From positions 124,001 to 188,000 of the forward strand of contig CALZUA010000004.1 of the NCBI GenBank assembly GCA_945829235.1: a stretch of DNA of 64,000 nt, in the 5' to 3' direction. The stretch comes from an uncultured Clostridia bacterium. Its GTDB lineage: Bacteria > Bacillota > Clostridia > Oscillospirales > Ruminococcaceae. The stretch's first letter is position 1, and each line of letters begins with the position of its first letter. The position numbers and the translations under genes are program-made. This document shows positions 57,816 through 64,000 of this stretch, piece by piece. Below the pieces are notes generated by a model. That model was not told where the DNA came from, ran no database searches, and saw only the letters and a list, made by a program, of their open reading frames with translations.

Positions 57816-60182
57816 ATGCAAGAGTATATATCGCCGCATAAGGCGCTGAAAAAAATTCGTGCGTGCCGTTCTATCGAGAACGTTGTTTATATTTACGGCG
57901 CAACAGGCTACGGCAAAACCGAGCTGGTTCGGCAGTTCCTCAAAAACAAGCCGTATTTCTATGCCTCGTGTGCTGAAAAATCGCCGGATTTCGCGGAGGT
58001 CAACGTTGACGAAAATCCTAAAAAAGCTCTGCCTGTTGTGATAGACGATTTGCATTTGCTCTTTAACGAAGAAAAGCGCCGCGAGGTTATCGAGCTTACG
58101 AAACGCAACGATATCTGGCTTATTCTGATTTCCCGCAGTAACGTGCCCGCTTGGCTTCGTGACGCGTACATCGAGCGCAACTTTATACTCATCTCCGAGG
58201 AGGATTTGGGGCTTACCTGCGACGACATCAGCGAGTATCTCCGACACGAGCACTTTGAGGTTTCCGAAGGCGAGGTCAAAATTATTGTTGAAAACAGCGA
58301 GGGCAACGGGTATATCGTGAAATACGCGCTGGTTGAGGTGCTGAACGGAAATTCCGTCAACAAGGAGCAGGTTGAAAAAATACGCGATTCGTATATTTCC
58401 TCGCTTACCGAAAAAGTGCTTCTTTGGCTTGAACCCGAGGTCAAGGAGCTTCTGATGAAGCTGTCGCTGGTGGAGAGCTTTGACATCGGGCTTGCAAAGG
58501 TGCTTACGGGCGACAAAAATGTCGGCAGGATTATCGAGCGCGCAGGTGAAAGCGGCAATTTTATGCGGAAAAACGGCGAGAGCTATTCTTTCCGCAAGCC
58601 TATGCAGAAAGCGCTTTACGATGAGCTTCAGCGCTGTTATTCGCACGAGCAGATTGACGGTTTTCTCAGAAATATCGCGCTGTACTTTGAAATGGACGGC
58701 AACGAAATGAAGGCGCTCGAGTTTTACGCGAGGTGCAATGATACCGACAAAATCCGCGATATGCTTGTGAGAAACGCGAAGCTGAATCCCGAAATGGGTT
58801 ATTTTTACGAGATGCGAAAGTATTATCTGATGCTCTCGGATAAGGATATCGAAAGCGAAACGTGGCTTATGATATCAATGTCGTTGCTTTATTCGGTGAT
58901 GCTGAACATTGAAAAAAGCGAGTTTTGGTACGGCAGGCTGAAGGAGCGCCTCGCGAGTGCAAAAGGCTCGGAGAAGCGCGAAATTCAGGTGGGGCTTGCT
59001 TATCTCGATATTGCGCTCCCGCACAAGGGCAGTGTGAACACGCTTGATACTATCAAAAATCAGTATGTTTTGATGAAAGATAAGTCGTCAACCTTCCCTG
59101 AGCTTTCCGTCACGAGCAACATTCCGTCAATGCTTAACGGCGGAAAGGATTTCTGCGAGTGGACGAAAAAGGACAAGGAGATTGCACGGACAACGGGAAA
59201 GGTTCTCTCGGCGTTTCTCGGCTCTCACGGAAAGGGCTTTGTAAGCCTTGGGCTTGCGGAGAGCTTCTACGAAAAGGGCGGCGACTCCTACGAGATTTCG
59301 AGCCTTATTTCAAAGTCAAAAAACCAAATCGATGCAGGCGACGGAAACTACAATATGATGTTTGTCGCAATCGGACTTCAGTCAAGACTTTTCCTGATAA
59401 ACGGCGAGATTTCCGAGGCAAGAGAGCTGGTTGAGGGCTTTCGTGAGCGCACGGAAAAAACTAAGCTAATTTACAAGCTCGGAAAAAATATCAACGCCTT
59501 GTTGTGCAGAATTTCGCTCTACGAGGGCGATTACAATGCGGTTAACGATTGGCTTTTGAAAGAAGCGCCCGATGAAAACGAGTTTTTCGTACTGTACCGT
59601 TATCAGTACATCACGAAAATCCGCTGTTATATCGCGCTCGAGCGGTACGCGCCCGCGCTTGCGCTGATTGACAGAATGTCGGATTATGCGGAGATTTGCG
59701 ACAGAAAGTATATTTCGATGGAGCTTGCGGTTTTCAAATCAATCATAAAATTCCGCAAAAAAGCCGCTTGGCAAGAGGAATTTACTGCGGCTCTCCGCAA
59801 AATCAAGGAGTACGATTTTATCAGAATTGTTTCCGAGCACGGAGCGGCTGTTTATCCGCTTCTGGACACGGTTCGCGAGGAATTTTTGTCCGACGGGAAC
59901 ACCGCTGATTGGTTTGGGAAAATGCTTGATGAAACTCGCAAAATTGCGCTTTGTTATCCCGTTTATCTCAAAACGGAAATCGCAAATCTCCCCGCGCTCT
60001 CGGAAACCGCTGTGAATATCCTCAAAATGCAGGCGGAGGGTATGACGCTCAGGCAAATCGGCGAGCGCCTTGGCATAACCGAGCGCACGGCTAAATTCCA
60101 CGCGCAGGAAACATACAGAAAGCTTGGCGTGAACAGCCGCACCGAAGCAATTCTTGCGGCGAAAAATCTGAATATAATTTAA
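57816..60182 (+). CDS. MalT-like LuxR-family regulator with N-terminal ATPase
   Basis: The 788-aa product starts at ATG 57816 (MQEYISPHKALKKIRACRSI) after GAGGTTGGGGT. Residues 20-220 are a P-loop NTPase: Walker A IYGATGYGKTELVRQF and Walker B LPVVIDDLHLLF. A long helical TPR-like middle follows, and residues about 725-788 are a LuxR helix-turn-helix (LSETAVNILKMQAEGMTLRQ, GERLGITERTAKFHAQETYR). This is the MalT/LAL plan, activated by ligand and ATP. It directly precedes the sigma factor gene by 55 bp, so it may control it or act with it. Confidence 0.87.
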   Translation: MQEYISPHKALKKIRACRSIENVVYIYGATGYGKTELVRQFLKNKPYFYASCAEKSPDFAEVNVDENPKKALPVVIDDLHLLFNEEKRREVIELTKRNDIWLILISRSNVPAWLRDAYIERNFILISEEDLGLTCDDISEYLRHEHFEVSEGEVKIIVENSEGNGYIVKYALVEVLNGNSVNKEQVEKIRDSYISSLTEKVLLWLEPEVKELLMKLSLVESFDIGLAKVLTGDKNVGRIIERAGESGNFMRKNGESYSFRKPMQKALYDELQRCYSHEQIDGFLRNIALYFEMDGNEMKALEFYARCNDTDKIRDMLVRNAKLNPEMGYFYEMRKYYLMLSDKDIESETWLMISMSLLYSVMLNIEKSEFWYGRLKERLASAKGSEKREIQVGLAYLDIALPHKGSVNTLDTIKNQYVLMKDKSSTFPELSVTSNIPSMLNGGKDFCEWTKKDKEIARTTGKVLSAFLGSHGKGFVSLGLAESFYEKGGDSYEISSLISKSKNQIDAGDGNYNMMFVAIGLQSRLFLINGEISEARELVEGFRERTEKTKLIYKLGKNINALLCRISLYEGDYNAVNDWLLKEAPDENEFFVLYRYQYITKIRCYIALERYAPALALIDRMSDYAEICDRKYISMELAVFKSIIKFRKKAAWQEEFTAALRKIKEYDFIRIVSEHGAAVYPLLDTVREEFLSDGNTADWFGKMLDETRKIALCYPVYLKTEIANLPALSETAVNILKMQAEGMTLRQIGERLGITERTAKFHAQETYRKLGVNSRTEAILAAKNLNII

Positions 60183-60237
60183 AGTGAGCGGTATTGGTTT
60201 GGTAATCTTTGAACAAAGTCAGATTAGGAGCAATTTT

Positions 60238-60732
60238 ATGAGCTTTGAAATATCAGCCGAACAGGTGTACAAGGACTACAAGAACAAGGTGTTCGGCTAC
60301 ATATTCAACAGAATACACAATTACGCCGAGGCTGAGGATTTGACGTCCGATGTTTTTGCGAAAATTGTCGTGCACATCGACAGCTACAACCCCGAAAAAG
60401 CCTCCCTGTCAACGTGGGTTTTTGTCATCACGCGAAATACCCTTATCGAGCATTTCCGAAAGCAACGCGTCACCGAGGATATCGAAGAACTTCAGATACC
60501 GGTGAGCGACGAGCCTGTCGATAAAATTGTCATGGAAGAACAGCAGGAACTGCTTGCAAAGGCGCTTGGGGAGTTGCCGGAGAAGTTGCGCGATATCGTT
60601 GTTGCGAGGTATTATTACGGGTTCAGATTTGCCAAAATCGGCGAAATGATGGACATTTCCGAGGCAAACGCGAGAGTTTCCCACGCAAGAGCACTGGAGA
60701 AGCTCAAGGCGATAATCGAAAGGCTTTCTTGA
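60238..60732 (+). CDS. ECF-like RNA polymerase sigma factor
   Basis: The 164-aa product starts at ATG 60238 (MSFEISAEQVYKDYKNKVFG) after AGGAGCAATTTT. Region 2 is seen in VFGYIFNRIHNYAEAEDLTS and DVFAKIVVHIDSYNPEKASL (with STWVFVITRNTLIEHFRKQR). Region 4 is ALGELPEKLRDIVVARYYYG then FRFAKIGEMMDISEANARVS. The length suits a two-domain extracytoplasmic-function sigma factor. No anti-sigma gene adjoins it. The next gene begins 78 bp later with the unusual TGTTAC promoter, which is proposed to be its target. Confidence 0.88.
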   Translation: MSFEISAEQVYKDYKNKVFGYIFNRIHNYAEAEDLTSDVFAKIVVHIDSYNPEKASLSTWVFVITRNTLIEHFRKQRVTEDIEELQIPVSDEPVDKIVMEEQQELLAKALGELPEKLRDIVVARYYYGFRFAKIGEMMDISEANARVSHARALEKLKAIIERLS

Positions 60733-60737
60733 ATTGT

Positions 60738-60765
60738 TGTTACAAAATTCCTGAAAATCGGTATA
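60738..60765 (+). promoter_or_regulatory. Predicted ECF-type promoter, copy 3
   Basis: TGTTAC (60738-60743), 16 bp, GGTATA (60760-60765), followed by AACAAATGAAAACAA. It matches the other copies. Confidence 0.75.
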
Positions 60766-60810
60766 AACAAATGAAAACAACAATACAAGATAGTTTTAGG
60801 AGGAATTGTA

Positions 60811-62112
60811 ATGGCCGGAACAGCATTTGATTTTATTTTGAATCAGGCGGTTGGTGCGGCAACAGAAAACGCTCCGAATGAGATAGCTTATCCCGATAAG
60901 AACGGAAAAATCGTGACCATGGACTCGGAGGAGTTTATGGATAATCTTTCGGTCCTGATGTCGCAGAACGGTCTGCACGATTTTGAGGAGCCCGAATACG
61001 GTGCGGATATTAAAAACTTTACGGAGCGCAGAAACGCAACCCGCTCTATGACCTTCGCCCTGCACGCGATAAACAACATCAATACGGCGGGCAAAATCAA
61101 GTCGAATATCGACAAGCTTTTTGAGGTGGAAAACGTTCAGCGCTATCTGGAAGAACAAGGCTATGAAACCGCTGAGCAGAAGGAAGCTCTCCGCAATGAG
61201 GTTAAGAAGCACATCGATGATAATCTGGCGATTAAAACTTCCTCAAGAGAAGCAAATTCGTTTGTTAATGAGCTTCAGACGCTCTATAACGAGAACTATA
61301 AGGATAACGAGGACAAAAACGCGTTCCTTAAGGAAGGCTTGGCGTATGTTTATTCCGCAAGCCAAGAAATGAAGAACTATAGGGCTCTTACGGCTGATGA
61401 TACCTTGCATTCTTTGATTGGAGCTTATGAAAAATGTAGGGATATTGGCTTTGGACCGCTTGCCGATAAATTGTCAGATGGGCTTACGCTTTCAGACGAC
61501 AGAGCCATATTTGCCGAAGAGGCTACGCCGTCGCGCGAACAATTTAAGACTAGTTATGTCCTGTACGGCACCGCGTCGCAAATAAAGCTGTCCGAGTTCC
61601 TTGAACACGCTAAATCCGGTGAATTTACCGATGATGAAAAAAACTGGGCGGCAGGTATATATGATTATATCAAGAACAGGACATTGGGTTTTGAATTCAA
61701 GGATATTATGATGAACGGAAAGCCGATGTTTTCCGAAGATGAACTGAAGAAAAATCCCGAGGAGCTTTCCTGCAAGGTTGTCGAGAATATGCTCAAGGGC
61801 GAGGACATTGCCGCCAAGAATTCTTTCGACGGCAAAATCACTCACCTTACTCCGAAATTTGAAGAGATAAACAAGTCGAGAAACTTCTTTCAGAAGCTCT
61901 TCGATTTGATTGTGGAAGTTTTTACCAAGGATAAGCAGCGGGAACATCAAAAGGTTGAGGATATCAAGAACGATATCGCCAAAAAAGAGCCGGAAAATAA
62001 GGCTAACCGTGAGAGAATCAGCTTTAGCGAGCTTATGGGCAACAATGACGTTAAAAAGGTTACCGCAATGTCCGATAAGACGCAGGAGAAGTCTTTGGAC
62101 AAGGGAATGTAA
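60811..62112 (+). CDS. Paralogous family protein B
   Basis: The 433-aa product starts at ATG 60811 (MAGTAFDFILNQAVGAATEN) after AGGAGGAATTGTA. It has no signal peptide or membrane helix. The shared N-terminal segment is TRSMTFALHAINNINTAGKI (78-97). The shared module is at 256-372 (IKLSEFLEHAKSG, FTDDEKNWAAGIYDYI, MMNGKPMFSED, VVENMLKGEDI, NFFQKLFDLIVEVF). The tail motif RERISFSELM is at 400-409. It is adjacent to and similar to protein C, so they arose by tandem duplication. Function is unknown. Confidence 0.78.
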   Translation: MAGTAFDFILNQAVGAATENAPNEIAYPDKNGKIVTMDSEEFMDNLSVLMSQNGLHDFEEPEYGADIKNFTERRNATRSMTFALHAINNINTAGKIKSNIDKLFEVENVQRYLEEQGYETAEQKEALRNEVKKHIDDNLAIKTSSREANSFVNELQTLYNENYKDNEDKNAFLKEGLAYVYSASQEMKNYRALTADDTLHSLIGAYEKCRDIGFGPLADKLSDGLTLSDDRAIFAEEATPSREQFKTSYVLYGTASQIKLSEFLEHAKSGEFTDDEKNWAAGIYDYIKNRTLGFEFKDIMMNGKPMFSEDELKKNPEELSCKVVENMLKGEDIAAKNSFDGKITHLTPKFEEINKSRNFFQKLFDLIVEVFTKDKQREHQKVEDIKNDIAKKEPENKANRERISFSELMGNNDVKKVTAMSDKTQEKSLDKGM

Positions 62113-62120
62113 ATCGGTTT

Positions 62121-62148
62121 TGTTACGAATTTTATTGTATTTCGTATA
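62121..62148 (+). promoter_or_regulatory. Predicted ECF-type promoter, copy 4
   Basis: TGTTAC (62121-62126), 16 bp, CGTATA (62143-62148), followed by AACAGGTGAAAACAA. It lies in the 80-bp gap between two family genes, so each gene has its own promoter. Confidence 0.75.
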
Positions 62149-62192
62149 AACAGGTGAAAACAAAAAACGAACGTTTTGGAAAGGAAAGTATT

Positions 62193-63533
62193 ATGACAAT
62201 ACCTACACCTGAATTTTTGAACATTGTGGCTGAAGCTACAAAAAAGGCGAATGGAAGGTCTTTTGACGAGGTTGATGTTTTGGACAAGGACGGCAATGAG
62301 AAAACGATGAAATCAAAAGATTTTCTCGAATTGTTTGCCGATACTTTTTTGAACAAAAGGGTAATGGAAGAAGATGTCAGCAAGTCTGACAACCCTCTGA
62401 TTACAACGCGCGCTTTGGCGTTTTCGATCAATGCGATAAACAACATAAATATGGCGGGAAAAGTCAAGTGGCATATTGACGATATCGTAAATCATCTTGA
62501 CTCAGACACTATCAAACAATACGGCGAAACCGTATACGGACATTCTGTCAGAGAAAAAGAGGCGAGGGAACATATCCGCAGATCGCTTAAAGAGTACGTT
62601 GATAATCAGTATAAGGTTGAGACGGAAAGCCCGTATGCGAAGAGCCTTTTGGCAGATCTTCAGAAGACCTATGACAGGGACTACGCCAAGACCAACGCGA
62701 CCATGGAGCCCGACCGCTTTCTCAAAGAGGGGCTTTTGGTTATCCACATGATAAACGACGCGACTGACAGCAAAGACATAGAAAATGGCGGAGACCTTGC
62801 TATAGAAAAGGTTAATGATAACCCAGATGTTTCGGTCTGGAATATCGGAAGAGCGTTGCTTGACGGGCTTGAGTCGGCAGAGGCGAGATATGATGTTGCA
62901 ATGGGTATGAAGCAGCCCTCCGCGGAGAAGTATAACGTCGACATCAAATTCGGAGATTTGAACGGCATAAAGCTCTCCGATTTCTACAGTAAAGCCAGTA
63001 CAGACGTGATTTCAGGCTCGCTTTCACAAGAGCAGCTCGACTGGGCTTTTCAGACGGTTGAAGATATGCGTGCAAATGTTTTCGGAGATAAGTCGCTTGC
63101 CCCGTTAAAGAATTTTATGGTAAACGGCAAGCCGATGTTTGGTGATGCGGACTATCCAAAAACTCCCGCCGAGCTTTCAAGCATGGTTATAAAGAATATG
63201 CTTGAAGGCAACATTGTTTCCGTGAAGAACGAAAAGAACAACTTAATCGTGAATTTGGAACCGAAGCTCATTCAAGAGGACAAGGAAAAGGGCTTTTTTG
63301 AGAAGGTTTACGAGGCTATTGCAGATTTTTTCAATTTTAAATCCGCGAAGGAAAAGAAGCTTGAACAAAGTGGGGTTCAAAAATATCAGGAGAATATAGA
63401 CAAAAAGGAGAACAAACATGTTGGTGCTCGTGAAAAACTGTCTTTTTTGGACCTTATGAACACAAACGAAGCCAAGAGAACTGTTCGCCCGCCCTCGAGT
63501 TCCTACGAAAAATCCAAGGGCAGGGAAATGTAA
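62193..63533 (+). CDS. Paralogous family protein C
   Basis: The 446-aa product starts at ATG 62193 (MTIPTPEFLNIVAEATKKAN) after GGAAAGGAAAGTATT; the frame is open upstream without a site. Shared parts are TRALAFSINAINNINMAGKV (72-91), the module at 257-381 (IKLSDFYSKAST, LSQEQLDWAFQTVEDM, MVNGKPMFGDAD, VIKNMLEGNIV, GFFEKVYEAIADFF) and the tail REKLSFLDLM (413-422). It has no signal peptide or membrane helix. It is the closest relative of protein B in the window. Confidence 0.78.
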   Translation: MTIPTPEFLNIVAEATKKANGRSFDEVDVLDKDGNEKTMKSKDFLELFADTFLNKRVMEEDVSKSDNPLITTRALAFSINAINNINMAGKVKWHIDDIVNHLDSDTIKQYGETVYGHSVREKEAREHIRRSLKEYVDNQYKVETESPYAKSLLADLQKTYDRDYAKTNATMEPDRFLKEGLLVIHMINDATDSKDIENGGDLAIEKVNDNPDVSVWNIGRALLDGLESAEARYDVAMGMKQPSAEKYNVDIKFGDLNGIKLSDFYSKASTDVISGSLSQEQLDWAFQTVEDMRANVFGDKSLAPLKNFMVNGKPMFGDADYPKTPAELSSMVIKNMLEGNIVSVKNEKNNLIVNLEPKLIQEDKEKGFFEKVYEAIADFFNFKSAKEKKLEQSGVQKYQENIDKKENKHVGAREKLSFLDLMNTNEAKRTVRPPSSSYEKSKGREM

Positions 63534-63538
63534 AAATT

Positions 63539-63566
63539 TGTTACCTGATTTCATTTGCTTTGAAAA
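63539..63566 (+). promoter_or_regulatory. Predicted ECF-type promoter, copy 5 (weaker)
   Basis: TGTTAC (63539-63544) and a 16-bp spacer are kept. The -10 is diverged to TGAAAA (63561-63566), followed by AAGCTGTGAAAGCACAAAAA, which still aligns with the downstream GTGAAAACAA of copy 4. Confidence 0.5.
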
Positions 63567-63609
63567 AAGCTGTGAAAGCACAAAAACTTGTTTTTAAGGA
63601 GGGAATGAC

Positions 63610-64000
63610 ATGGCTGCTGACTATGAGTTTTTGTTGAGAAGAGCGTTTGGTCTTGCACAACAGACCGATATTGTTAATATTGAAGTTCCGACAGCGAACC
63701 CGAAACCGGGCTCTCACAATTTTATGCATATCGCAAATTTGGAGAGGGAGCTCTCACAAAATATGATGCATCTCGGTTTGACCGATACCGCGGCGAAGGG
63801 CGAATTAAGCGAGCAACAAAATGAGATTTACAAAGACACGGCGTACGCGCTTACTTTTTCGCTTATGGCGATTAACAATATAAATATGAAGGGCAAGGTC
63901 AAAGCGAAGGCGGAACAGTTTATTGCAAACGAGCTGTGTACCGATGAAGAAAGACGGGAACTCCGTGAGAAGATGATGTCGAGTATCGACGAAAAGTTTA
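63610..64000 (+). CDS. Paralogous family protein D (partial, runs off right edge)
   Basis: ATG 63610 follows AAGGAGGGAATGAC. The 130 codons present begin MAADYEFLLRRAFGLAQQTD and include the family segment YALTFSLMAINNINMKGKVK. The expected module and tail lie beyond the window. It is the third member in a row on this strand, so the cluster probably continues to the right. Confidence 0.72.
   Translation, partial: MAADYEFLLRRAFGLAQQTDIVNIEVPTANPKPGSHNFMHIANLERELSQNMMHLGLTDTAAKGELSEQQNEIYKDTAYALTFSLMAINNINMKGKVKAKAEQFIANELCTDEERRELREKMMSSIDEKF

Noticed and set aside
57783-58646. 287-codon minus-strand frame opposite the LuxR-type gene
   Set aside because: The plus strand encodes an intact P-loop protein here; the minus frame has no ribosome site and an unlikely composition.
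1-64000. CRISPR arrays, rRNA genes and insertion sequences
   Set aside because: No regularly spaced repeats, rRNA-like sequence or transposase motifs were seen.

Overview
The window looks like a Gram-positive gut Clostridia chromosome, probably Ruminococcaceae/Oscillospiraceae. The evidence is an Agr-type thiolactone quorum-sensing locus, a SpoVG homologue, a Gram-positive type IV secretion set, a MobP-type relaxase, many accessory genes of the kind found in Clostridia conjugative elements, and AGGAGG-type ribosome binding sites almost everywhere. The genetic code is standard: TAG ends several genes.

Region 1 (1-5.9 kb) is a chromosomal or accessory signalling locus. It has a truncated ABC-2-like permease and a lipoprotein on the minus strand, then a 137-aa exported protein, a LytTR response regulator, an AgrC-type kinase, AgrB and a 42-aa AgrD precursor. 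Two promoters, one for the exported protein and one for agrB, share the same layout: two TGACCACTCA repeats 21 bp apart, 12 bp, a -35, 17 bp and a -10. This is a self-consistent LytTR regulon.

Region 2 (5.9-39.5 kb) is an integrative conjugative element, mostly on the minus strand. It carries VirD4, a DUF3800 gene with a structured leader RNA, a Toprim protein, an HTH protein and a relaxase. An inserted three-gene cargo follows (HAD phosphatase, degenerate P-loop/TPR protein, D-Ala-D-Ala-ligase-like ATP-grasp), bracketed by two copies of an 18-bp palindrome. Then come a tyrosine recombinase, a string of accessory genes, VirB4/PrgI/VirB6 and a nearly complete Tad/Flp pilus set (TadE-like proteins, TadC, TadB, CpaF, TadZ, CpaB, prepilin peptidase, Flp-like pilin). 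The distal end has SpoVG, a DUF3849-like gene broken by an amber codon, AbrB-like and Dam genes and small conserved hypotheticals. Element ends (att sites) were not found.

Region 3 (39.6-48.8 kb) has an orphan AbiEi/DUF6088-like protein, tRNA-Ser(UGA), a decayed patch, and a five-gene minus-strand operon: a repeat-like protein, a CbxX-type AAA+, a second repeat-like protein, a MoxR AAA+ and a vWA/DUF2201-type protein. A WYL regulator is divergent from it.

Region 4 (50-64 kb) is the most unusual part. Five large proteins without signal peptides share a roughly 120-residue module and a C-terminal tail of the form R-x-[KR]-[ILM]-x-[FL]-x-[DEN]-L. All five genes are preceded by the same non-housekeeping promoter, TGTTAC-N16-CGTATAAA-like. 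A small ECF-like sigma factor and a MalT/LuxR-like regulator lie inside the cluster, so a dedicated sigma regulon controlling a family of possibly exported proteins is proposed. A GntR-controlled ABC transporter sits between two family members.
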